Source: Gracilibacillus suaedae
GTDB lineage: Bacteria > Bacillota > Bacilli > Bacillales > Amphibacillaceae
Length of the DNA: 64,000 bases
Reading direction: 5' to 3'
NCBI RefSeq assembly: GCF_017599345.1
Contig: NZ_JAGFVL010000062.1
Coordinates: 248,001-312,000 of the forward strand
Under the pieces are notes generated by a model that saw only the letters and a list, made by a program, of their open reading frames with translations, searched no databases and had not been told where the DNA came from. The position numbers and the translations under genes were made by a program. Of the stretch, positions 8,487 through 16,456 are shown piece after piece (position 1 is the stretch's first letter; the number at the start of each line of letters is the position of its first letter).

Positions 8487-9339
8487 AAAGCAATCTGTTC
8501 TTTTAGTGGGTGCAACAGGGTATCTAGGAAGTTATATATTAAGGCAGTTATTGAATCAGAATTATTCGGTTAGAGTCGTTGTTCGAAATCCGCAGAAGCT
8601 CCCGCAAGTAGATAAGGAGCATTATGAAGTGATTGAGGGAGAAGTAACAAAACCTTCAACTCTAAAAAACTGTTGTGAAAATGTTGATGTGGTGATTTCA
8701 ACAGTAGGCATTACCCGGCAAAAAGATGGGCTTACTTACATGGATGTGGATTATCAGGCGAATTTAAATGTATTAGAAGAAGCTATAAAACGTAAGGTGA
8801 AGAAATTTATTTATGTATCTGTATTACACGGAGACAAGATGAAGAATGTGAAAATTTGTGTTGCTAAAGAAAAGTTTGTGGAAAGGTTGAGACACTCTAG
8901 CTTAGATTATACGATAATAAGACCAAATGGTTTTTTCTCAGATTTGACAGAATTTTACCAGATGGCGAAGAGAGGTAGAGTATATTTATTTGGAAATGGT
9001 CAAGTTAAGATAAACCCTATACATGGTGAGGACTTAGCAAAAGTATGTGTAGGCGCCATTAGAAAGTCTGAAATCGAAATAAAAGTAGGAGGTCCAGAAG
9101 TCTTAACCCACCGCTCTATTGCTTTTCTTGCATTTATGGCATTGAACAAAAAACCAAAAATTACTTACATTCCTGATTGGGTTCGAATAGCTAGTATAAA
9201 ATTTGTCAAAACATTTATTAGTAGTAAAACCTATGGACCTATCGAATTTTTTCTAACAGTAATGGCGCGAGATGATATGATTGCACCAAAATATGGTCGG
9301 CACACACTGAAAACGTATTTTGAAAATGTGGATCTCTAG
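8479..9339 (+). CDS. NAD(P)-binding NmrA/atypical SDR protein
   Basis: A 286-residue protein with an N-terminal Rossmann fold (SVLLVGATGYLGSYIL, a GxTGxLG nucleotide-binding loop at residues 11-17) and VVRNPQKL after beta-2, suggesting NADP preference. No YxxxK catalytic pair is at the usual SDR place; instead the protein follows the NmrA/complex-I-assembly-like pattern (KFIYVSVLHGDK, LDYTIIRPNGFFSDL, INPIHGEDLAKV). It may be a redox sensor or a reductase. The start at 8479 overlaps the membrane gene by 8 bp, with AAAGGAG 11 nt upstream. It is the last gene of the trio started by the AraC regulator. Confidence 0.82.
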   Translation: MNKKQSVLLVGATGYLGSYILRQLLNQNYSVRVVVRNPQKLPQVDKEHYEVIEGEVTKPSTLKNCCENVDVVISTVGITRQKDGLTYMDVDYQANLNVLEEAIKRKVKKFIYVSVLHGDKMKNVKICVAKEKFVERLRHSSLDYTIIRPNGFFSDLTEFYQMAKRGRVYLFGNGQVKINPIHGEDLAKVCVGAIRKSEIEIKVGGPEVLTHRSIAFLAFMALNKKPKITYIPDWVRIASIKFVKTFISSKTYGPIEFFLTVMARDDMIAPKYGRHTLKTYFENVDL

Positions 9340-9376
9340 GTAATTGTATTGGAAGATAAGGATTCAAAACAGACAT

Positions 9377-9480
9377 AGAGCCTAGTTAAGAAATTGAAGG
9401 TGTATACATGCTTCCTTTTCATAAATACAAAGACGTCTAGATTCAAGCATCAAACAACTAGGCAGTTTCTCTACATGTAT
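9377..9480. repeat. Imperfect inverted repeat between convergent genes
   Basis: TAGAGCCTAGTT near 9377-9388 pairs with AACTAGG ... CTCTA near 9456-9472 across a 6-nt bulge, and TACATG pairs with CATGTA. It has no coding potential. It lies between the convergent NAD(P)-binding and DUF418 genes and may serve as a bidirectional transcript end. Confidence 0.35.
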
Positions 9481-9537
9481 TACAGTAAGTCATATCATCA
9501 GTTTGTCAACATGATGCCTATCCCCACTCGCTAAGCT

Positions 9538-10746
9538 TTAAATCTGTTGCTTTACGCTCTTTTGTTCCTGATACGTGTATTTTCTCCAGATTGCTTCTAG
9601 AGGTCCCATTTGATAATACTGTAACCAAATCTGACTAATGATCACTTGCGCGATAAAAATAAGGGTTGCAATACCAAAACGAACTAGTGTATTTACTTGA
9701 TTAAATAATCCGAAGCCTGTGCTATAAAACAGGTTAGTGCAGATTAAAGTTTGCATTAAGTAATTTGTTAGTGCCATCCGCCCAACGGGTTGAAGAAATG
9801 AAAGGCGATGTTTCCAACTATGTTTTTGTAGTATTAGTAAAAGACTTATCATATAAAAGATGGCTAATGCAGGGCCACTAACGGCATGGCCTATAAATTG
9901 AATATAGTAGAATGGAGAAAAATAAGAATTAACCTTAAATTCTGAAAAACTCGCTATTAATGCAAATGGTGCACCTATTATCAGACTGTACTTCTGCATT
10001 TGCTTCAAGACCTTCACGTTTTTAATTGGCTCGGAAATGTAACCACTTTTCCATGCGTAAATGCCAAACAAAAACATCGAAAAGATAACCGGGATCATCA
10101 AGATATAACCTTGGTAGATAAACATAATATCAATAAGACGGTGCTTAAAAATATCAATAAAAGAACCATTTCCATAAGTATGTATGGTGTTCATATATAG
10201 ATGCTCAATAGTTTGTAAGGTGTGAGATTCCATCATATTGAATTTTGTAATGATTGCGAAGATCAATAATAATATTGGAATGAGTGGGAGTAGGCACACC
10301 CACCAAAGCATTATCTTTCGGTTAAAAGTTACAAAAATAGGTAACAAGAAACCTAGTAAAGCATATATCGTTAGAATATCACCATACCAAAAGAAAAGGA
10401 GATGAATCAAACCCAATACAAGTAAAAAACGCAATCTTCTTTTAAACAACGTTTTAGCTTTAACTTTCTTGTGTTCAAGTCTTGCCAAGAACATGGCAAA
10501 GCTAATACCAAATAACAAAGAAAATAAACTGACAAATTTAAATTCAAAAAATAAACTAATTCCCCATCTTAAGACATTTTCTATTAAATGAACATGGCCA
10601 TCAATACCTAACATATCTGCGTAAAGAGCTGGTGTGGAGAAGTAGCTCATGTTGACGACTAATATCCCAAATAATGCGAAACCTCGAATGACATCTAGTT
10701 CCATTAATCTTTCTTTTTTGCTAGTTGGAGACAGTTGTTTCTTCAT
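9538..10746 (-). CDS. DUF418 family membrane protein
   Basis: A 402-residue polytopic protein with about ten transmembrane helices. The opening RLMELDVIRGFALFGILVVN is the signature of DUF418 proteins (YeiB/YxaH type), which belong to the acyltransferase-3-like heparan-alpha-glucosaminide acetyltransferase superfamily. Near the C-terminus PVGRMALTNYLMQT and GPLEAIWRKYTY complete the family pattern. The ATG at 10746 follows GGAGGAGG by 6 nt. The exact reaction is unknown; the fold suggests acyl transfer across the membrane (inference). It is monocistronic, with an ABC permease remnant upstream. Confidence 0.88.
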   Translation of the reverse strand: MKKQLSPTSKKERLMELDVIRGFALFGILVVNMSYFSTPALYADMLGIDGHVHLIENVLRWGISLFFEFKFVSLFSLLFGISFAMFLARLEHKKVKAKTLFKRRLRFLLVLGLIHLLFFWYGDILTIYALLGFLLPIFVTFNRKIMLWWVCLLPLIPILLLIFAIITKFNMMESHTLQTIEHLYMNTIHTYGNGSFIDIFKHRLIDIMFIYQGYILMIPVIFSMFLFGIYAWKSGYISEPIKNVKVLKQMQKYSLIIGAPFALIASFSEFKVNSYFSPFYYIQFIGHAVSGPALAIFYMISLLLILQKHSWKHRLSFLQPVGRMALTNYLMQTLICTNLFYSTGFGLFNQVNTLVRFGIATLIFIAQVIISQIWLQYYQMGPLEAIWRKYTYQEQKSVKQQI

Positions 10747-10774
10747 GTTTACCTCCTCCTCCATTTAGGAATCG

Positions 10775-11120
10775 TCATTTTATATACAGAAAAGGTTCTA
10801 TTAAAAGACTTAAGCAAGTGACTACAAAGGTCCAAGCCAAGATGGTATCGGTCGGTGTACATGGATTCGTGCACTCTTCCTTTCGGCACCAATACCGGTT
10901 TGCCCACTTATCACTTCTGCCATAACAATGGTTTTCCAAACTTCACCTACAAAACGGCCATCCAATAAGCTTTCATCGCAGGAAGGTAAGTGAGACGTAT
11001 AGTATCCCACTTTGTCATTTTATATGCTTTTGCTACTTCTAGAAATTCTTTCGGAACTTCACGAATGGACCCAAAGGCTTGAAAGAAAGAGAGAGGAAAA
11101 AGCGCCAAAAAGACGACCAT
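10775..11120 (-). pseudogene. Remnant of an ABC transporter permease (nitrate/sulfonate type)
   Basis: Three consecutive pieces on the minus strand read as one protein if two frameshifts are repaired. The first, from an ATG at 11120, holds AFGSIREVPKEFLEVAKAYK and TIRLTYLPAMKAYW. This matches the EAA loop of binding-protein-dependent permeases. The second continues GEVWKTIVMAEVISGQTGIG and the third ILAWTFVVTCLSLLIEP, ending at a stop at 10775. The order is that of SsuC/TauC/nitrate-type permeases. The N-terminal half and the partner ATPase and binding protein are missing, so this is a decayed fragment. Confidence 0.85.
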
Positions 11121-11239
11121 GGTTTGTCATCAGTAAGATCCTTCCTTTCTTTTGTTGATGATCGTTATTAATTATAAGCTGGATTAAAGTAAACATGTAT
11201 CCCAATATTATGGGATACTGTAGTTCACAATTGATAGGA

Positions 11240-11268
11240 TTGGCAATTCTTTAAAGTTCTGCTATAAT
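11240..11268 (+). promoter_or_regulatory. queF promoter
   Basis: TTGGCA at 11240-11245 and TATAAT at 11263-11268 with an exact 17-bp spacer, about 20 bp before the riboswitch. Confidence 0.85.
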
Positions 11269-11287
11269 GCTTCTTTAGACTAATATA

Positions 11288-11326
11288 AGCAGTTCGAGAC
11301 CATCCTGCTTTATCAAAACTAGGAGG
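11288..11326 (+). promoter_or_regulatory. preQ1-I riboswitch, translational type
   Basis: This short leader has the preQ1 class I architecture. The P1 stem is GCAG (11289-11292) / CTGC (11305-11308) with an intervening TTCGAGACCATC loop. An A-rich tail TATCAAAACT follows, and the ribosome binding site AGGAGG (11321-11326) occupies the 3' partner position of the pseudoknot. Ligand binding would therefore hide the site, lowering queF translation when preQ1 is plentiful. It is only about 40 nt long, as expected. The downstream gene makes preQ1, which confirms the logic. Confidence 0.88.
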
Positions 11327-11333
11327 AATCTAA

Positions 11334-11741
11334 ATGTCAGAGAATTATTACTTACCAAGGTCAGGTCCAATGCCTCGACCAAGTAGTGTAGAAGAAGGAA
11401 AAGAAGTTTTAAAACAAGAATCATTTGATGCACCAAATGTGCAAAATATAACGTTTCGTGCCTTAGAATTTACTGCTGTTTGTCCGAAAACTGGCCAGCC
11501 AGATTTCGGGAAAGTAGAAATTGTCTATACACCACGTCACAAGTGTATTGAGTCAAAATCGATGAAATTTTATTTGTGGTCTTTCCGTGATCACGGTGCT
11601 TTTTGTGAATCATTAGCTGCGCAGATTGCGGATGATATAGTTTGGGCGATCGAACCTGCCTCAGTAAAAGTTACGGTTTATCAAACAGCTCGTGGCGGAA
11701 TAGAGTTAACGACAGAAGCACATAGAGAATACCATGAATAA
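11334..11741 (+). CDS. queF: NADPH-dependent preQ0 reductase (7-cyano-7-deazaguanine reductase)
   Basis: A 135-residue unimodular QueF, which reduces the nitrile of preQ0 to preQ1 in queuosine biosynthesis. The catalytic cysteine C50 lies in FTAVCPKTGQPDF, with the acid D57 following. The signature ESKSMKFY is at residues 73-80. It is shorter than the B. subtilis enzyme, mainly at the termini, but keeps all active-site segments, including ARGGIEL. A preQ1 riboswitch covers its ribosome binding site. queC, queD and queE are not adjacent, so the gene stands apart from the rest of the pathway here. Confidence 0.96.
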   Translation: MSENYYLPRSGPMPRPSSVEEGKEVLKQESFDAPNVQNITFRALEFTAVCPKTGQPDFGKVEIVYTPRHKCIESKSMKFYLWSFRDHGAFCESLAAQIADDIVWAIEPASVKVTVYQTARGGIELTTEAHREYHE

Positions 11742-11744
11742 ATA

Positions 11745-11784
11745 TAAAACAAGCACTTAAGTTAGATCTTAAGTGCTTGTTTTA
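11745..11784. terminator. Bidirectional terminator between queF and the DinB gene
   Basis: A perfect 17-bp stem (11745-11761 with 11768-11784), A-rich on the left and T-rich on the right, with a 6-nt loop. It serves both convergent genes. Confidence 0.92.
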
Positions 11785-12258
11785 CTAGTTACTTTCTTCT
11801 TTGGTAGGCCCCATTACACTCGGTACCTTTAATCCTGCTTGACGAAGCAGTACCGTCATTTGCCCGCGATGGTGTGTTTGGTGATCAATTAACGTACGCA
11901 GCATAGCGCCACGAGTCGTTTTATTGCCGAAGCTTTCGATTTCTTCAGCTAATTGCTCATCTGTTAAAAGTTCAGCTTCTTTTTGTACATCGTCTACTAT
12001 TGTTTTATACGCTTGGACAATCGTTTCAGCTTTTGTTGGAACTTCACTTGGGTTCCCAGAAGCTTTCACGTTTAAACCGACAATTCCCGCGAAAAAGGCA
12101 GGTGCTGTTGCTAAATGCCACCCAAGCCAGCCAAGTGTATTGTGTCCCTCTACAATGGCTTGGCCCAGCTTCTCATCTGTTAATGATTCAAGTACTTGGA
12201 TGGTACCTTGTGCCCCGTTATTCCAATCGGTAATAAAATCATCTACTTTACGATACAC
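11785..12258 (-). CDS. DinB-family protein
   Basis: A 157-residue four-helix-bundle protein of the DinB/YfiT superfamily. Candidate metal ligands are H48 (LGWHLATA) and H126 with H129/H130 (DHQTHHRGQMTVLL), the usual three-histidine site. The family includes thiol-dependent (bacillithiol) transferases as well as many uncharacterised members. The substrate is unknown. The start is GTG at 12258 with AGGAG about 10 nt upstream; the nearby ATG is out of frame. It converges on queF and shares its terminator. It probably has its own promoter. Confidence 0.88.
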   Translation of the reverse strand: MYRKVDDFITDWNNGAQGTIQVLESLTDEKLGQAIVEGHNTLGWLGWHLATAPAFFAGIVGLNVKASGNPSEVPTKAETIVQAYKTIVDDVQKEAELLTDEQLAEEIESFGNKTTRGAMLRTLIDHQTHHRGQMTVLLRQAGLKVPSVMGPTKEESN

Positions 12259-12335
12259 CGTTCATCAACTCCTATTTAATAGTACGTACTACTATAAAAA
12301 TAACAAATTCTCTCTCATTTTTCATTATATGACGA

Positions 12336-13331
12336 TTAAGATTTCATTAAAAGATAGACGAAATAACTTCCACCTATTAGGGAAACGATTAACCCAACAG
12401 GAATTTCAGAAGGTGCAAGGATATTCCGACCTAATGTATCCGCTACGAGTAATAACAGTGCCCCTAATAATGCAGAAGTAATCAGCATATGTTTATGTCG
12501 CGCTCCGACTAATTTTCGTGCCAGATGTGGAATGACTAAACCGAGAAATGCAATAGCTCCTCCTACAGCAACACTTGCACCGGCAAGCGCTACAGCAATA
12601 AAAAGTAAAACTAACCTTTCTCTCTCCACATGTGTTCCAAGACCTTGTGCGGTTTCATCACCAAGGTGTAACGTATCTAATGTTCCTGCTTTATAAAAGG
12701 TAACTGGCAGAAGAATTAGAATCCATGGTAATAAAGCGAAAGTATACGTCCAATCCGTTCCAGCGATATTACCCGATAGCCAAATCTGTGCTTGAGTAAA
12801 ATTATTCGGGTCCATTTTCAATTGAAAAACAATAATTAAAGCCGAAAAAGCAGCATTAATACCAATACCAACTAATATCAATCGAATCGGAGAGACACCA
12901 TTTTTCCAGGAAATCAAATAAATTAATATCGCAGCCAGCACCGCTCCTGCAAGTGCAGCTAATGGAAGTATAAATACCTGGGAGGTTGTACTTCCTTGTG
13001 TTAAATAGATAAATAATACAACAGCAAACCCTGCGCCGCTGTTAATGCCTAATATACCCGGATCAGCTAATTCATTATGGGTTACTCCTTGTAAAATAGC
13101 CCCGGATATTGCCATGCCAGCCCCAATTAGAAGTGCTATCACCATTCGTGTTAAACGAAAATCAAATAAGACAAGCTCATTCTGATCACTGCCTTGTCCT
13201 ATTAATGTTTTCCATACATCTAAAGGACCGATTGTCATTGTTCCGGTATTAAGTGAAATTAACAGGGTTACAACAATCGCAAGAAGAAGTCCGCTCACTA
13301 GTAACCCCGTTTTTCTTTTTTGTGATAACAT
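12336..13331 (-). CDS. yfhA: Iron-siderophore ABC permease YfhA-like
   Basis: A 331-residue FecCD-family permease with about nine or ten transmembrane helices. Typical motifs are RLTRMVIALLIGAGMAISGAI, NELADPGILGINSGAG, and the ATPase-contact loop FLGLVIPHLARKLVG. It pairs with the next permease to form the membrane channel for a ferric siderophore. Gene order yfiY (divergent), yfiZ, yfhA is that of B. subtilis, where the system imports schizokinen/arthrobactin-type hydroxamates. Start and upstream stop overlap as TAATG, so translation is coupled. No ATPase gene follows; in B. subtilis the unlinked YusV supplies it. Confidence 0.92.
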   Translation of the reverse strand: MLSQKRKTGLLVSGLLLAIVVTLLISLNTGTMTIGPLDVWKTLIGQGSDQNELVLFDFRLTRMVIALLIGAGMAISGAILQGVTHNELADPGILGINSGAGFAVVLFIYLTQGSTTSQVFILPLAALAGAVLAAILIYLISWKNGVSPIRLILVGIGINAAFSALIIVFQLKMDPNNFTQAQIWLSGNIAGTDWTYTFALLPWILILLPVTFYKAGTLDTLHLGDETAQGLGTHVERERLVLLFIAVALAGASVAVGGAIAFLGLVIPHLARKLVGARHKHMLITSALLGALLLLVADTLGRNILAPSEIPVGLIVSLIGGSYFVYLLMKS

Positions 13332-14356
13332 TACAGTCCTCTCCCTTCACGTCTAGCAAGATAGAGGAAAAAGGGAACCCCTACTAATGCAGTCATTGTT
13401 CCCACAGGTGTTTCGAATGGAGGATTGACCATACGTGAAGCTGTGTCAGCAAGAACAAGTAACAAAGCTCCTAAGACAGCAGCAGCTGGAATAATCCAAC
13501 GATAGTTCACTCCGACAAGAAAACGGGTAATGTGTGGAATGACAAGCCCAATAAATCCAATCGTTCCTGCGACAGCGACAGCGGCTCCAGTAAGGAAAAG
13601 CACAACCATCATTGCCGTGATTTTTAGAATAGCCGTTCTTTGTCCAAGCCCTTTAGCAACATCTTCACCTAAATTTAATATAGTAATCGATTTGGATAGT
13701 AAAAGGGCGATAATCAGCCCGATAATAACAATTGGTGCCAGTAATTTAACATGAATCCATTGAACGCTGGCCACCCCGCCTGCATACCAGAAGCTCATAT
13801 CTTTAGCAATATCAAAGTGAATCGCAATTCCTGATGAAAGTGCACTTAACATCGATGTTACGGCAGTACCAGCTAATGCTAATTTTACAGGTGTGAGGCC
13901 ACTTTTTGAAATTGACCCTACACCAAAGACAATACCAGCACCTAATCCAGCACCGGCGAATGCCCAGATCATCATAGCTAAAGAGGTAACTTGTGGCATG
14001 ATTGCCATGGCTACAGCTATCATAAAGCTGGCACCAGCGGTAACTCCCATAATAGAAGGCGATGCCAAGGCGTTTCTAGTCATTCCTTGCATAATCGCAC
14101 CTGAGACTGCAAGTGCTGCACCAATTAGGGCAGCAGCTAATCCACGCGGGAGACGTAAATTGCGGATAATTTGATGTGCCGTTTCATTTGGATCAAATTG
14201 TGTTAATGCTTCCCAAGTTGTTGGTAGATCAACTTCTGCCGCACCATATATAATGGAAAGCACTAATGAGAATAGCAATATTATAAAACCACCGACTATG
14301 ACGGAAGATGCCACCAGTGGTCGGGAAGTTCGTTTGTTTTTTTCTGAAAAAGACAT
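13331..14356 (-). CDS. yfiZ: Iron-siderophore ABC permease YfiZ-like
   Basis: A 341-residue FecCD permease with about ten transmembrane helices. Signatures are RNLRLPRGLAAALIGAALAVSGAIMQG, RNALASPSIMGVTAGA, and FIGLVIPHITRFLVG for ATPase coupling. It is first in the minus-strand pair yfiZ-yfhA; the ATG at 14356 follows AAGGAG by 10 nt. The 180-bp intergenic region shared with the divergent yfiY holds two Fur-box-like sites, so both transcripts should be iron-repressed. It works at the cytoplasmic membrane with the yfiY lipoprotein as receptor. Confidence 0.92.
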   Translation of the reverse strand: MSFSEKNKRTSRPLVASSVIVGGFIILLFSLVLSIIYGAAEVDLPTTWEALTQFDPNETAHQIIRNLRLPRGLAAALIGAALAVSGAIMQGMTRNALASPSIMGVTAGASFMIAVAMAIMPQVTSLAMMIWAFAGAGLGAGIVFGVGSISKSGLTPVKLALAGTAVTSMLSALSSGIAIHFDIAKDMSFWYAGGVASVQWIHVKLLAPIVIIGLIIALLLSKSITILNLGEDVAKGLGQRTAILKITAMMVVLFLTGAAVAVAGTIGFIGLVIPHITRFLVGVNYRWIIPAAAVLGALLLVLADTASRMVNPPFETPVGTMTALVGVPFFLYLARREGRGL

Positions 14357-14380
14357 GCTTGATATACTCCTTAATAAAAC

Positions 14381-14395
14381 TGAGAACTATTATCA
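14381..14395 (-). promoter_or_regulatory. Fur box for yfiZ-yfhA
   Basis: TGAGAACTATTATCA matches the 7-1-7 Fur consensus TGATAATnATTATCA with two changes and lies about 25 bp upstream of the yfiZ start. Confidence 0.7.
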
Positions 14396-14474
14396 TTCTA
14401 GTATAAGGGAAAAGACAAGAGATTGGTAGTATCGTTATTTTTATTTGCCAAAAAATAATGCTTGTAAGTGAAAA

Positions 14475-14489
14475 TGAAAATTGTTATCA
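14475..14489 (+). promoter_or_regulatory. Fur box for yfiY
   Basis: TGAAAATTGTTATCA matches the 7-1-7 Fur consensus with two changes, about 45 bp before the yfiY start. Confidence 0.72.
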
Positions 14490-14535
14490 TTTAAAAGAAT
14501 AGATCGTGTTACATAGCATAAGGAGGAAATGGTCA

Positions 14536-15528
14536 GTGAAAGCATATAGAAAAAGTTGGTTAATATGTCTAGCTGCTGCATTTTTGATTCTGTTAGCAGC
14601 TTGTGGTAATAGTGAAGATACAGAATCTTCTGGAGATGAAGGGGAAGCAACAGAAAATCAAAATACTGATGATACGGCATCAGCTGAGGAAGATACAAGA
14701 ACTGTAACAGATGCAATGGGGCATGAGGTAGAGGTTCCAGCAAATCCTGAACGAGTGATCGGATCTTATCTAGAAGATTATTTAGTCGCTTTAGGTATTG
14801 AGCCAGTTGCACAATGGTCTGTTCGCGATGGTGAAGACATTCAAGATTATTTGCAGGATGATTTAGAGGGCATCCCTACCATTCCGAGTGAATTACCATA
14901 TGAAGCAGTTACTTCATTTGAACCAGACTTGTTATTAATGGATTCTGCCGGCATGGTGGAAGATAATAAATATGATCAATATAATAAAATAGCGCCAACT
15001 TTTGTTGTGGGAACAGAAGAGATCAACAACTGGCGAGAAAAATTTGAAATTATAGCTGAAGTCTTTGGCATGGAAGAGAAAGCAGCTGACGTGTTAGCAG
15101 AGTATGATACGAAAGCAGAGGATGCCAAAGAGCAAATTCAAGAAGCTATTGGTGATGAATCGGTTGCTGCTTTATGGCTATTTGCTGATACTTTTTATAT
15201 TGTAAGTGAGAATTTGTCCAGTGGCGATTTATTATATAATGAGTTAGGATTAACAGCACCAAGTGTTGTATCGGAAATTTCAGAAACATCAGCACAAAAC
15301 TGGTCAGAAATCTCCATGGAGAAACTAGCAGAGTTAGAAGCGGATCATATCATCTTTGTCAATAGTGATGGTGAATCAAGTGCATTAGAAGATTCCATCT
15401 GGCAAAACATTCCGGCTGTACAAAATGATAATATTTATGAATTTGGTCAGGATTCAAGCTGGCTTTATGCGGGACCGATTGCGAACAGTCAAATGATTGA
15501 TGATGCGTTGGAGAGTTTTGTTGAATAA
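14536..15528 (+). CDS. yfiY: Siderophore-binding lipoprotein YfiY-like
   Basis: A 330-residue surface lipoprotein. The signal peptide ends in the lipobox LAAC (C23). An acidic Ser/Glu/Asp linker (about 24-60) then tethers a class III (TroA/FecB-type) binding domain with TVTDAMGHEVEVPANPERVI and AQWSVRDGEDIQDYL. It captures ferric siderophore outside the membrane and hands it to YfiZ-YfhA. The start is GTG at 14536 with AAGGAGG 9 nt upstream; the ATG at 14529 is out of frame and stops at once. It is divergent from its permeases, as in B. subtilis. The hydroxamate substrate class is inferred from synteny. Confidence 0.92.
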   Translation: MKAYRKSWLICLAAAFLILLAACGNSEDTESSGDEGEATENQNTDDTASAEEDTRTVTDAMGHEVEVPANPERVIGSYLEDYLVALGIEPVAQWSVRDGEDIQDYLQDDLEGIPTIPSELPYEAVTSFEPDLLLMDSAGMVEDNKYDQYNKIAPTFVVGTEEINNWREKFEIIAEVFGMEEKAADVLAEYDTKAEDAKEQIQEAIGDESVAALWLFADTFYIVSENLSSGDLLYNELGLTAPSVVSEISETSAQNWSEISMEKLAELEADHIIFVNSDGESSALEDSIWQNIPAVQNDNIYEFGQDSSWLYAGPIANSQMIDDALESFVE

Positions 15529-15535
15529 GAATCTG

Positions 15536-15570
15536 AAGAGACGTTGGGTATTTACTCAACGTCTTTTTTT
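15536..15570 (+). terminator. yfiY terminator
   Basis: The stem AGACGTTG / CAACGTCT is followed by seven T, starting just after the yfiY stop. Confidence 0.88.
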
Positions 15571-15678
15571 GTCTTTTTGCCGATAAGTATGTACCCCATT
15601 AATTGTTTAAATAGCTAAATTAAGAGAATTAGCCTAAGTGACCTTTTACCATATATACTAATTTTTGTCATTAACCTG

Positions 15679-15707
15679 TTGAAATAGTAGGACAAATAAT
15701 ATATTAT
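15679..15707 (+). promoter_or_regulatory. Promoter of the phage-type regulator gene
   Basis: TTGAAA (15679-15684) and TATTAT (15702-15707) with a 17-bp spacer, 45 bp upstream of the start codon. Confidence 0.6.
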
Positions 15708-15752
15708 ATACATAACAGAACAAACATTCCCTTGTATATAAGGAGGAATTTT

Positions 15753-16190
15753 ATGTATACAGAACTTAGTAAAACAGAACGTAAAAAAGCTATTAAAGTT
15801 ATTGAGAAACACCTTAAAAAGTATAATAGTTATAAAATAGCTATTATAAATATGAAAGAACAGCTAGATCGTATTCAATCCCGTAATGCAACAAAAACAA
15901 ATACTCTAACGCTATCTCAAAAAGTAGAAGAACAAGAGAGATTGGTGAGTTACTTGGAAGAATTAGAGTTATTAGTAGAGTCTATGGATAGATCATTAGA
16001 GGATTTGTCAGACTTGGAAGTAGAATTTATCCAATATCGTTATTTTAAAAAATGGTCCATTGAAAAAAGCGCACTAAATTTAGGTTATAGTAGTAAAGCC
16101 ATTTTTTCGATAAGAAATCAAATTATGGATAAACTCATTATTAGTCTCAGTCCCATTATCCAATTGGAAGTTAGTCTAGAACGTGAATAG
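15753..16190 (+). CDS. ArpU/sigma-region-4-like phage-type regulator
   Basis: A 145-residue protein. Residues 1-85 are rich in Lys/Glu/Leu heptads and are predicted coiled coil. The C-terminal part (LSDLEVEFIQYRYFKKWSIEKSALNLGYSSKAIFSIRNQIMDKL) resembles the sigma-70 region 4 helix-turn-helix of ArpU/RinA-type phage late regulators. The ATG at 15753 sits after a strong AGGAGG. No capsid, terminase or integrase genes are near, so it is an isolated phage-derived gene, either a relic or domesticated. The family call rests on pattern recognition only. Confidence 0.6.
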   Translation: MYTELSKTERKKAIKVIEKHLKKYNSYKIAIINMKEQLDRIQSRNATKTNTLTLSQKVEEQERLVSYLEELELLVESMDRSLEDLSDLEVEFIQYRYFKKWSIEKSALNLGYSSKAIFSIRNQIMDKLIISLSPIIQLEVSLERE

Positions 16191-16240
16191 GCTTTCGAAC
16201 ATTTATAAAGGATTAATTGGTGATCTAATGGCAACTTATT

Positions 16241-16282
16241 CTTATGTATTTGTTGTTATCCTTGAAATAGCAAATACATAAG
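16241..16282. repeat. Perfect 12-bp inverted repeat
   Basis: CTTATGTATTTG at 16241-16252 and its exact complement CAAATACATAAG at 16271-16282 flank an 18-nt loop and are followed by GGGGGTG, which looks like a ribosome site before a short broken reading frame at 16296. Confidence 0.6.
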
Positions 16283-16295
16283 GGGGTGCATTGTA

Positions 16296-16362
16296 ATGGG
16301 GTTTTCTAACTGGGTGCTTTGATTGAAGCAGATACAATAGGTAAATCGTACAAACAAGATTA
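16296..16362 (+). pseudogene. Short broken reading frame behind a strong ribosome site
   Basis: AAGGGGGTG is followed 8-9 nt later by an ATG at 16296, but the frame stops after eight codons (MGFSNWVL). A shift of one base would continue as ALIEADTIGKSYKQD to a TAG at 16360. This suggests a small gene of about 22 codons damaged by one indel, but the product is not recognised, and chance cannot be excluded. Confidence 0.3.
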
Positions 16363-16456
16363 GAAATAAATCCATGTTGAGAAACTAATTTTAAAGCTAT
16401 AATGGAGATTAAATATGGAAGAGGCTTTTTCCTCTACTTTTCTAGGAGATGGAGTT

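Noticed and set aside
13530-14174. Plus-strand frames of 74 and 93 codons opposite the yfiZ gene
   Set aside because: Antisense shadows of a well-conserved permease; no start signals.
16415-16456. Longer N-terminus for the monooxygenase from the ATG at 16415
   Set aside because: Although GGAG precedes it, the extra 14 residues are absent from the family pattern and a second good site precedes the ATG at 16457.
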